Source of the DNA: an uncultured Clostridium sp.
GTDB taxonomy: Bacteria > Bacillota > Clostridia > Lachnospirales > Lachnospiraceae
DNA: 19,496 nucleotides
Assembly (NCBI GenBank): GCA_900553925.1
Contig: USFH01000022.1
Span: 1 to 19,496, forward strand
Reading direction: 5' to 3'
The notes beneath the pieces were generated by a model. The model was not told the origin of the DNA and did not search any database. It worked only from the letters and a program-made list of their open reading frames with translations. Shown piece after piece: positions 1 through 6,557 of this stretch (positions within the stretch are counted from its first letter, which is position 1; each line of letters opens with the position of its first letter). The position numbers and the translations under genes are program-made.

Positions 1-1791
1 CAGATCGGTGGACAGGCGGGTGATATGCAACGCCGGATGTCCGATAACAATGTGCCGGATGGGGTGGCAGATATATCGACACAGACGATCCGGCGTTCCG
101 CTGATTTCGCAGCGATGGAGCGCGGGTACGAGGCACTTGGTACAGCCCCGCGTGCGGATATGGGAGATAGTATCCGCAAAGCATTTTCAAATATCGAAGA
201 TATACTGACAGATATGAATCTGCCGGTGGATGAGGAACATACACGGGCGGTACAGATTCTCGGGTATAACCGCATGGAAATCACGGAGGAAAATATCGCA
301 CAGATCATAGAGTATGACAGAGCGGTCAATGATATGCTTGCCGCATGCCATCCGAATGCGGTGCTGTCTATGATCCGGGATGGTATCAACCCGCTTGATA
401 TGACCGTCGATGAACTCAATCAGACACTGCGGGACAAAAATTACAAAGCAGGTGTGAAGGAGACAGACGATTTTGCGACGTATCTGCGTGATGTAGAGAA
501 GCGTGGACAGATCAGCGCGGAGGAACGCGCAGGATATATCGGGTTATACCGGGTGTTTAAGCAGTTAGAGAAATCCGGCGACCGGGAAGCCGGGTATCTG
601 TTCGCGAACAACAGCCGTCTTACTGTGCGCAATCTGATTACTGCGATGCGAAGCCGGAAGGCCGCCGGGATGGAGGCTGTGGTCGATGATTCGTTCGGTA
701 TGCTTGCGGATCTGCAGACACGCGGGGAGAAGATGGATGATCAGATCGCGCGTGCATATGCGGGACGGGGTGGTGCGGATGGTATCCGGATGGGAGAGAA
801 CGATGAATATGTGAGCCAAAATGAACCGATGGCTGCGCAGGAAGAATATAAAAACCCATGGGAGATAATCTCAGATTCCCCGACGCTTGCACAGGCAGAA
901 CAGCTTCTGTGGGCAAATGATATCGAAGAGAGCGCACAGAATCTGGAAGCGGCGGATTATATACTGCAGGGAATGTCGGCAGGACCGGAAGCAGAAGCCA
1001 TCAATCATCAGCCATCCATGAATTTCTATACATTTGCATCACAGATATGGAAGCAGATCGGCTGGCAGGATCATACAAAGGAAGACGCAGTAGAAGCAGA
1101 GACGGATGCTATGGCGAAGTCTCTCGCAGGAGAGGAGATCGCGCTGCCGTTTGAATCGGAACTGTTGCTGAAACAGATTGAAGCAGATGCGGATCTGGCG
1201 CAGATGTATGCGGATATCCGGCAGCAGATGGTAGAGCAGATGTATGATCGGGCAGAAGAAGGAAATATAACATCGGATCAGCTGCAGGGCATGAAGGTTG
1301 TGCAGGCAGGATTCCGGATATTGGGAGCCATGGCAGGCAGAAGGCAGTATCAGCTCCCGGTTGAGACAGAGTCAGGTATGAAGGTGGTGAATCTGACGAT
1401 GCAGACGGGCGGAGTAGAAGCGCGCGGTATCACGATCCGGATGGAGGCAGGGGCGTATGGTATGCTGCAGGCGCAGATCCGGATGGACGAAGCGGGAACG
1501 TGCACGGGTGAGATCCTTGGCGGTTCTTCGGAGGCGAATACATGGCTTGCCGGGCGGACGGATGCATTCCGGGAACTGCTTGCCGGAAGTGAATATGCGG
1601 ATGCGGCGGTTGCGCTTGGAGAAAGCCGCGCGGAAGCGCGGGCAGCGAGCGGGGAAGAAAGCAAAGCATCGGTCGTGACAGGAGAAAGCCGCGCAGAGGC
1701 GCGGGCAGCGAGCGGGGAAGCGGACACACAAAAACTGTGTCGGGCGGCAATATTCTTCGTTAAGGCTATGGCGAAACTTACCGATATATAA
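1..1791 (+). CDS. Large protein with FliK-like C-terminus (5' truncated)
   Basis: The frame is open to the window edge, so the true start lies upstream; the first internal ATG is at 25. About 596 residues are visible. Most is acidic and alpha-helical (roughly the first 440 residues), without signal peptide or membrane segment. It resembles the large uncharacterised flagellum-linked proteins of Lachnospiraceae (I think of DUF6240, but cannot confirm). Nucleotides 1350-1620 encode a beta-rich stretch (LPVETESGMKVVNLTMQ, ITIRMEAGAYGMLQAQIRMD, then an acidic helix) that looks like the C-terminal domain of the hook-length regulator FliK. It sits directly upstream of flagellin, which fits a hook or export role; that is inference. 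After the FliK-like part comes a duplicated GESRAEARAASGE peptide and a short odd tail whose codons carry the flagellin promoter. FliK proteins do not usually end this way, so the tail may be a late extension. Confidence 0.6.
   Translation, partial: QIGGQAGDMQRRMSDNNVPDGVADISTQTIRRSADFAAMERGYEALGTAPRADMGDSIRKAFSNIEDILTDMNLPVDEEHTRAVQILGYNRMEITEENIAQIIEYDRAVNDMLAACHPNAVLSMIRDGINPLDMTVDELNQTLRDKNYKAGVKETDDFATYLRDVEKRGQISAEERAGYIGLYRVFKQLEKSGDREAGYLFANNSRLTVRNLITAMRSRKAAGMEAVVDDSFGMLADLQTRGEKMDDQIARAYAGRGGADGIRMGENDEYVSQNEPMAAQEEYKNPWEIISDSPTLAQAEQLLWANDIEESAQNLEAADYILQGMSAGPEAEAINHQPSMNFYTFASQIWKQIGWQDHTKEDAVEAETDAMAKSLAGEEIALPFESELLLKQIEADADLAQMYADIRQQMVEQMYDRAEEGNITSDQLQGMKVVQAGFRILGAMAGRRQYQLPVETESGMKVVNLTMQTGGVEARGITIRMEAGAYGMLQAQIRMDEAGTCTGEILGGSSEANTWLAGRTDAFRELLAGSEYADAAVALGESRAEARAASGEESKASVVTGESRAEARAASGEADTQKLCRAAIFFVKAMAKLTDI
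1618..1720 (+). repeat. 40-nt direct repeat at the 3' end of the first CDS
   Basis: Two 40-nt copies at 1618-1657 and 1681-1720 differ at two positions. The period is 63 nt (21 codons), so the frame is kept, and both encode GESRAEARAASGE. This looks like a recent in-frame tandem duplication extending the C-terminus. Confidence 0.85.
1761..1788 (+). promoter_or_regulatory. Sigma-28 (SigD/FliA) promoter for flagellin
   Basis: TAAG at 1761-1764, a 16-nt spacer, and CCGATATA at 1781-1788 match the Firmicute sigma-D consensus (TAAA, about 15 nt, CCGATAT). The predicted start is near 1794, giving a 135-nt leader before the flagellin ATG. The promoter lies entirely in the last codons of the upstream gene. 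The same half-sites and spacing recur at 17575-17602. Confidence 0.8.
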
Positions 1792-1844
1792 CATAGTAAA
1801 ACCGGGATGCGGACGTATAGTGTGCCGCGGACATGATGCTTGAC

Positions 1845-1886
1845 AAGAAGCAGGCATCAGGAAGCAGACATCAAGAAGCAGACATT
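1845..1886 (+). repeat. Three 14-nt tandem repeats in the flagellin leader
   Basis: Units at 1845-1858, 1859-1872 and 1873-1886 share the pattern A-R-GAAGCAGRCATY. They lie between the predicted transcription start and the ribosome binding site, so they are in the 5' UTR of flagellin mRNA. Three copies of one site could bind a protein or tune mRNA stability; no function can be read directly. Confidence 0.8.
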
Positions 1887-1928
1887 CGGATAGATGAAGC
1901 ATAACGAATGGGTTCAAGGAGGCAGACA

Positions 1929-3359
1929 ATGAGAATAAATTATAATTCGCTGGCGATGAACGCCACGACACATTTTTCAAAGACAAATGACAAGGTTGCA
2001 AAGTCTATGGCAAGACTTTCTTCCGGCTATAAGATCACAAGCCCGGCAGACGATGCGGCGGGACTTGCGATTTCGAAGAAAATGAGTGCACAGATCCGTG
2101 GGCTTGACCGGGCGGCTCTGAATTCGAACGATGGAGTCTCGGTGATCCAGACAGCGGAAGGCGGCATGGAAGAGATGCACAGTATTCTCGGACGTATGCG
2201 GGAACTGGCAGTGCAGGCGGCGAACGATGTCAATGATGAGGTGGATCGTGATTCGATTCAGGAAGAGATTAATTCGCTGGCAGCGGAGCTTTCACAGATT
2301 GCGGATACAACCGCATTTAATGGACAGACATTGCTGAACGGCGATATGACGAGACGGTCGCTGCCGAGCACAATCGGTGTAAAGGCAGACTATATTTCCA
2401 CGGATGTGAGCACGGGCGTATATTCTCTGAACGTGACAAAGGATGCGGCGCAGGCAGTTCTTACGACAGGCTTTGCTTATTCGGGTGCGACGATTACGAA
2501 GGAACAGGCCGGATCGGTGAGTGTCAATGGTTTCTCTGTCGCAATCGAAGAAGGTATGACGATGGTAGATGTATATGGCAAGCTGCAGGAGAGCCTGGCG
2601 AAGATTAATATTGATGTGTTCGCGTCGAATGACGGTCAGACGGAGGAGAGCTTTGACAGTGGTGCGCCGGTAGTGTTTAAGACACAGGGCTATGGTAAAG
2701 CAGAGAAGATCGAGATATCCGTTACCAATCCGGAGCTTGCGGCAGTGCTTGGAATCGCGGATGGTACAGCTGTACAGGGGGAAGATTGTGCAGCATCGCT
2801 TGTGACAGCGGATGACGGTTTCTCAACTACGGCGACGCTTACAACGCTTGGAAATAAGATTGAGGTTGTCGACCGGAATGGATTTGCGATGACAATCGAA
2901 GTGACGCCGGATATGGTTAAAGATAATGGCGGAACGGTATCTGCTGATATCGAGGTGCTGTCTGCGGGAACGATGGTGATCCAGACCGGATCGAATGAAG
3001 GTGAGCAGCTTGCAATCGACATACCGGCGCTAGATGCGGAGGCACTTGGCATCGACAATCTGGTGATGTATACGCATGGGTATGCAAGTCAGGCGATTCA
3101 GGTGATCGACGAGGCTGTGAAGAAGGTTTCGAATGCGAGATCGCGGCTGGGTGCGTATGAGAACCGGCTGGATGATGTGCATTCGAATCTCGAAGTGCAA
3201 AGTGAGAGTATCACGGAGGCTTATTCGCGGATCATGGACACGGATATGGCTGAAGAGATGACAGAATATACGCAGCAGGAGGTTTTGTCGCAGGCGGCAA
3301 TCTCCATGATGCAGAAGGCGAACGACAGACCGGAATCGCTGTTACAGCTGCTGCAGTAG
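1929..3359 (+). CDS. hag: Flagellin
   Basis: 476 residues, the main filament subunit, exported by the flagellar type III system and polymerised outside the cell. The start at 1929 is chosen because AAGGAGG at 1916-1922 sits 6 nt before it; an in-frame ATG at 1908 lies upstream of that site. The N-terminal D0/D1 region (about 1-140) is canonical: MRINYNSLAMNA, LSSGYKITSPADDAAGLAIS, then RMRELAVQAAN near residue 90, the segment recognised by host TLR5. The C-terminal D1/D0 region (about 390-476) is also canonical (SRIMDTDMAEEMTEYTQQ to SLLQLLQ). The central surface domain, about 245 residues, contains SVSVNGFSVAIEEG followed by a helix, resembling the flagellin hook IN motif. A cysteine in GEDCAAS (about residue 287) is unusual for an exported flagellin. 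It has its own sigma-28 promoter and probably reads through into the FliS-like gene, since no terminator hairpin lies between. Confidence 0.96.
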   Translation: MRINYNSLAMNATTHFSKTNDKVAKSMARLSSGYKITSPADDAAGLAISKKMSAQIRGLDRAALNSNDGVSVIQTAEGGMEEMHSILGRMRELAVQAANDVNDEVDRDSIQEEINSLAAELSQIADTTAFNGQTLLNGDMTRRSLPSTIGVKADYISTDVSTGVYSLNVTKDAAQAVLTTGFAYSGATITKEQAGSVSVNGFSVAIEEGMTMVDVYGKLQESLAKINIDVFASNDGQTEESFDSGAPVVFKTQGYGKAEKIEISVTNPELAAVLGIADGTAVQGEDCAASLVTADDGFSTTATLTTLGNKIEVVDRNGFAMTIEVTPDMVKDNGGTVSADIEVLSAGTMVIQTGSNEGEQLAIDIPALDAEALGIDNLVMYTHGYASQAIQVIDEAVKKVSNARSRLGAYENRLDDVHSNLEVQSESITEAYSRIMDTDMAEEMTEYTQQEVLSQAAISMMQKANDRPESLLQLLQ

Positions 3360-3415
3360 GCGGCGCAGACCGGAATGGAATAATATGTATAAGACAGGAA
3401 TATGAGGAAATCACC

Positions 3416-3895
3416 ATGACACAGGAACAAAAACAGGAATTTACACGACGCATCAGTCAGGAGAACCACAGCGGTCTGATTCTGGTGCTATGTGATATAT
3501 TTCATACATACGGCATGGATGCGATGGCAGCGTACGAAGCGGAGAATATGACCGCATACCTGCAATCGATTGGGCAGGCGCGTCGGACGATGCAGGAGTT
3601 GATTGACTGCTTCTCCGGGGAAGATGCGCTTGGCAAAGATGTGATTATTATTTTCAGATTTATCTATGGGAAGCTTGTGCGCTCGGAGATACGGCGGCAG
3701 CCGGATGAACTGGACCGGTGCATACACATCGTGGATCATCTGCGTGTCGGGTTTGTACATTTGCACGAGATCGACACAGAAGGTGCGGTGATGAGAAACG
3801 TGCATCAGGTGTATGCGGGACTTACGTATGGTAAGGGCACGCTGAATGAGAGCATACAGGGCGTAGATTATGGTACGCGTGGATACCAGGTGTAA
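3416..3895 (+). CDS. fliS: FliS-like flagellar protein (putative flagellin chaperone)
   Basis: 159 residues, predicted cytoplasmic and helical. FliS binds the C-terminal D0 helix of flagellin and prevents premature polymerisation before export. The N-terminus (MTQEQKQEFTRRISQENHSG) and the tail (MRNVHQVYAGLTYGKGTLNE) match my memory of Lachnospiraceae proteins annotated as FliS. It is somewhat longer than classical FliS (about 125-135 residues), and its ending past the last helix is not typical. It begins 56 nt after flagellin; GAGGA about 8 nt before the ATG can serve as ribosome binding site. Position after flagellin supports a chaperone or assembly role. A paralogue with another flagellar role cannot be excluded. 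Confidence 0.7.
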   Translation: MTQEQKQEFTRRISQENHSGLILVLCDIFHTYGMDAMAAYEAENMTAYLQSIGQARRTMQELIDCFSGEDALGKDVIIIFRFIYGKLVRSEIRRQPDELDRCIHIVDHLRVGFVHLHEIDTEGAVMRNVHQVYAGLTYGKGTLNESIQGVDYGTRGYQV

Positions 3896-3970
3896 GTACG
3901 ACCGTAGTGCTGTCGGGTGTAAGTACGACCATAGTACTGTCAGGAGGAAGTAACAACGGTAGTACTTGAC
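3890..3970 (+). repeat. 27-nt tandem repeats after the FliS-like gene
   Basis: Copies at 3890-3916 and 3917-3943 are nearly identical (each begins GTGTAAGTACGACC); a third, degenerate copy covers about 3944-3970. The first copy includes the stop codon of the FliS-like gene (TAA, 3893-3895). The third copy supplies the -35 TTGACA of the next promoter. Confidence 0.8.
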
Positions 3971-3994
3971 AAAACGGAAGCATGTATTTACAGT
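3966..3994 (+). promoter_or_regulatory. SigA-type promoter for the HIT/VanZ pair
   Basis: TTGACA at 3966-3971, a 17-nt spacer and TACAGT at 3989-3994. The -35 is perfect and the -10 is weak. Predicted start near 4001, 28 nt before the HIT start codon. Confidence 0.6.
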
Positions 3995-4028
3995 TAGTGT
4001 ACAAAGAAAAACAGGAGGCACATTCAAT

Positions 4029-4445
4029 ATGAAAAAAGATGATTGCATTTTTTGTAAAATTGCAAATGGTGAGATTCCGTCTGCAACCGTATATGAGACA
4101 CCGGAATGTCGTGTAATTCTGGATCTGGCACCGGCCAATCAGGGACATGCGCTGATTCTGACGAAAGAGCATTATGATAATATCTACCAGCTTGACGAGG
4201 AGACAGCGGGAAAGGTATTCTCGCTTGCAACCCATGTTGCGAAGGCTGTGCAGGAAGAGACCGGCTGCGAAGGGTTGAATATTGTGCAGAACAATGGTGA
4301 AGTTGCCGGACAGACGGTGCATCATTTCCATATGCACGTGATTCCACGTCACGCAGGGGATGATGTGAAGGTTACATGGAAGCAGGGTGAGACGGAATCA
4401 GAATCGTTGAAGGCGTTGGCAGATGCAATCAGGAAACACATCTAG
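4029..4445 (+). CDS. HIT-family nucleotide hydrolase (HinT-like)
   Basis: 138 residues. The histidine-triad motif is clear at about 98-107 (HHFHMHVIPR), the catalytic site of nucleoside phosphoramidate and dinucleoside polyphosphate hydrolases. The N-terminal CIFCKI segment (Cys6, Cys9) is typical of the HinT branch, as is the length. The protein is expected to be cytosolic and homodimeric and to remove AMP from phosphoramidates or aminoacyl adenylates; the physiological substrate is not known. The start is set by AGGAGG at 4013-4018, 10 nt before the ATG. Its last 23 nt overlap the start of the VanZ-like gene, suggesting translational coupling. A promoter sits directly upstream. Confidence 0.95.
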   Translation: MKKDDCIFCKIANGEIPSATVYETPECRVILDLAPANQGHALILTKEHYDNIYQLDEETAGKVFSLATHVAKAVQEETGCEGLNIVQNNGEVAGQTVHHFHMHVIPRHAGDDVKVTWKQGETESESLKALADAIRKHI

Positions 4446-5019
4446 AATCAGCCGGGCGCGGCAGGGGCGTGTATCGAAGCGTCAGGCTGTGTTTGTTGTA
4501 TTGTCGGTAATGTTCGCGGTCGTGATATTCTGCTTCTCAGCCAGAAATGGGATAGAATCCACGGAGGACAGCTATGCGGTCGGTATGGAGGTTGGCAGGA
4601 TCGTGCATCCGGATTTTGAGGAATGGTCCGAGGATGAACAGCTGACATTTGCAGAGAAGGTCGATCATCCGGTTCGGAAGCTGGCACATGCGACGGAGTA
4701 TGCGGTGTTCGCAATGCTGCTGTGTGGCGCGTGGTGTACCGGACACCGGAGCAGAAAGTGTGAGGTACTGTCAGCCTGGGCGACAGCGACGGTGTATGCC
4801 ATGACCGATGAGTTCCATCAGTTGTTCGTGCCCGGGCGCAGCGGACAGGTGAGGGATGTGCTGCTCGATAGCTGCGGTGCGGCAGTTGGGGTGTTGCTTG
4901 TGCTATTTGTGACATGGCTGATCCGCCGTAGTGGCAAAAAGCATAACAGCACAACCGGCAAACAGGAGCTATCCGGACGAAAACCGGCAGATTTAGCAAA
5001 TAAAACCATTGACAATTAG
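4423..5019 (+). CDS. VanZ-like family membrane protein
   Basis: 198 residues. The VanZ hallmarks are present: KLAHATEYAVFAMLL (about 86-100) and TDEFHQLFVPGRSGQ followed by DVLLDSCGAAVG (about 127-155). Hydrophobic segments lie near 21-39, 88-104, 112-126 and 148-167, giving about four membrane helices, with basic ends suggesting cytosolic termini. VanZ gives low-level teicoplanin resistance in enterococci, but most family members are housekeeping proteins of unknown function, so no resistance role is implied. The ATG at 4423 lies inside the HIT gene and has only a weak upstream AAGG; coupling to HIT translation is likely. No good alternative start is visible before the first membrane helix. 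Confidence 0.9.
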   Translation: MQSGNTSRISRARQGRVSKRQAVFVVLSVMFAVVIFCFSARNGIESTEDSYAVGMEVGRIVHPDFEEWSEDEQLTFAEKVDHPVRKLAHATEYAVFAMLLCGAWCTGHRSRKCEVLSAWATATVYAMTDEFHQLFVPGRSGQVRDVLLDSCGAAVGVLLVLFVTWLIRRSGKKHNSTTGKQELSGRKPADLANKTIDN

Positions 5020-5037
5020 AAATATATGATATATGTT
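5009..5037 (+). promoter_or_regulatory. metK: SigA promoter for the SAM riboswitch and metK
   Basis: TTGACA at 5009-5014, a 17-nt spacer and TATGTT at 5032-5037. Predicted start near 5044, just before the first paired strand of the riboswitch. The -35 overlaps the end of the VanZ-like gene. Confidence 0.8.
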
Positions 5038-5046
5038 AAACGTGTC

Positions 5047-5158
5047 TCTCTTATTCAGAGTGGTGGAGTCATAAGGGACGAAGAAGCCACGGCAACCCCG
5101 GAGACGGAAGGTGCCGACCTGAGCGATACTTAGATTAAGTTGTCGAGCAATAAGAAGA
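5047..5158 (+). promoter_or_regulatory. SAM riboswitch (S-box, SAM-I type) aptamer
   Basis: The S-box landmarks are present: CTTATTCAGAG opening, GGTGGAG, GACGAAGAAGCCACGG, then GGCAACC, GGTGCC and a closing AATAAG. P1 pairs CTTATT (5050-5055) with AATAAG (5149-5154); P2 pairs GTGG with CCAC; P4 pairs CGAT-ACTTA with TAAGT-TGTCG. The upper P2 is compact (GUC/GAC around AUAAGG), and AGG in that loop can pair with CCU after P3 as the pseudoknot. Position upstream of metK is classical: SAM binding should stabilise P1 and allow the terminator to form, shutting off SAM synthetase expression when SAM is abundant. Confidence 0.93.
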
Positions 5159-5207
5159 TTTGATAACGCCTTTCAAATCCGGTTGCTTGCAGCCGGATTT
5201 ATTTTTA
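5157..5207 (+). terminator. Riboswitch terminator and antiterminator platform
   Basis: Terminator: AAATCCGG (5175-5182) pairs with CCGGATTT (5193-5200) and is followed by ATTTTTAT. Antiterminator: GATTTGA (5157-5163) pairs perfectly with TCAAATC (5173-5179). It shares bases with the 3' strand of aptamer P1 on one side and with the terminator 5' strand on the other. That gives the standard OFF logic: SAM holds P1, the antiterminator cannot form, and the terminator does. Confidence 0.88.
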
Positions 5208-5267
5208 TGAATTACCGCGGATAAAGAGACAACCAGACTATACACAAGAATTCCAAAGGAGGAACAA

Positions 5268-6455
5268 ATGGAGAAGTTATTATTTACTTCAGAATCAGTA
5301 ACCGAAGGACATCCTGACAAAATCTGTGACCAGATCAGTGATGCCGTATTAGACGCACTTTTGGCACAGGACCCAATGAGCCGTGTCGCTTGTGAGACAG
5401 CCGTAACAACCGGACTGGTACTTGTTATGGGCGAGATCACAACGAAGGCACAGATTGATATTCAGACAATCGTCCGTGAGACAGTCCGTGAGATCGGTTA
5501 TGACCGGGCAAAGTACGGATTTGACTGTGATACATGTGGTGTCATCGTAGCGCTTGACAAGCAGTCAACCGATATCGCAATGGGTGTGGACAAGGCACTT
5601 GAGGCGAAGGAAAATCATATGTCAGACGAGGAGATCGAGGCAATCGGTGCCGGCGATCAGGGTATGATGTTTGGATATGCAACAAACGAGACACCGGAGC
5701 TTATGCCGTATCCGATCTCACTGGCACACAAGCTTGCCAGAAAGCTGACAGAAGTTCGTAAGAATGGTACACTTTCTTATTTAAGACCGGATGGCAAGAC
5801 ACAGGTATCCGTAGAATATGACGAGAACGGAAAGCCTTGCAGATTAGAGGCAGTTGTGCTTTCTACCCAGCATGACGAGAATGTATCCCAGGAGCAGATC
5901 CATGCGGATATCAAGAAATATGTATTTGATCAGGTTCTTCCACAGGATATGATTGATGACGAGACGAAGTTCTTCATCAACCCAACCGGACGTTTTGTAA
6001 TCGGTGGACCAAATGGTGACTCCGGCGTAACCGGACGTAAGATCATTGTAGACACTTATGGTGGATATGCACGTCACGGCGGCGGAGCATTTTCAGGAAA
6101 GGACTGTACAAAGGTAGACCGTTCCGCAGCATATGCCGCTCGTTATGTAGCGAAGAATATCGTGGCAGCAGGATTGGCAGAAAAGTGCGAGATCCAGCTG
6201 TCTTATGCAATCGGTGTTGCAAGACCGACCTCAATCATGGTAGATACATTTGGCACAGGTAAGCTTGCAGATGACAAGCTCGTAGAGATTGTCCGCGAGA
6301 ACTTCGATCTGCGTCCGGCAGGTATCATCAAGATGCTTGATCTGCGCAGACCAATCTACAAGCAGACAGCTGCTTACGGACATTTCGGAAGAACCGATAT
6401 CGACCTTCCATGGGAGAAGACCGATAAGGTGGATGATCTGAAGAAATATTTGTAG
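5268..6455 (+). CDS. metK: S-adenosylmethionine synthetase
   Basis: 395 residues, the normal length. It makes SAM from methionine and ATP, releasing phosphate and pyrophosphate. N-terminal MEKLLFTSESVTEGHPDKI includes the ATP-binding GHPDK; GAGDQGMMFGYA (about 126-137) and GGGAFSGKDCTKVDRSAAY (about 267-285) are the family signatures for substrate and metal binding. The start is preceded by AAAGGAGG about 8 nt upstream. It is the only gene directly behind the SAM riboswitch and is probably monocistronic or weakly linked to the next gene, 102 nt downstream, where a hairpin without a U-tract lies. Confidence 0.99.
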   Translation: MEKLLFTSESVTEGHPDKICDQISDAVLDALLAQDPMSRVACETAVTTGLVLVMGEITTKAQIDIQTIVRETVREIGYDRAKYGFDCDTCGVIVALDKQSTDIAMGVDKALEAKENHMSDEEIEAIGAGDQGMMFGYATNETPELMPYPISLAHKLARKLTEVRKNGTLSYLRPDGKTQVSVEYDENGKPCRLEAVVLSTQHDENVSQEQIHADIKKYVFDQVLPQDMIDDETKFFINPTGRFVIGGPNGDSGVTGRKIIVDTYGGYARHGGGAFSGKDCTKVDRSAAYAARYVAKNIVAAGLAEKCEIQLSYAIGVARPTSIMVDTFGTGKLADDKLVEIVRENFDLRPAGIIKMLDLRRPIYKQTAAYGHFGRTDIDLPWEKTDKVDDLKKYL

Positions 6456-6489
6456 GATATCTGTGGGAATGAATATAGTAAATCCCGGG

Positions 6490-6521
6490 ACACGGGCATA
6501 CATATCGGACGATGCCCGTGT
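6490..6521 (+). repeat. Perfect 10-bp inverted repeat between metK and the transcarbamylase gene
   Basis: ACACGGGCAT (6490-6499) is the exact reverse complement of ATGCCCGTGT (6512-6521), with a 12-nt loop. No run of T follows, so it is not a classical intrinsic terminator. It could be an operator, an mRNA-stabilising hairpin or part of a leader of the next gene. Confidence 0.7.
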
Positions 6522-6557
6522 GCCTTGCATTTGTGATAAGAAAAGAGGACAAAAATC

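Noticed and set aside
1908..1928. Upstream ATG for flagellin
   Set aside because: The AAGGAGG site lies after it, and flagellins begin with MRIN-type sequence.
4423..5019. Glycopeptide resistance gene
   Set aside because: VanZ-like proteins are widespread outside resistance clusters and no other van genes are present.
5567..5578. CCGATAT-like sigma-28 motifs inside metK (also near 6394)
   Set aside because: They lie inside coding sequence without a correctly spaced -35 and without a flagellar gene downstream.
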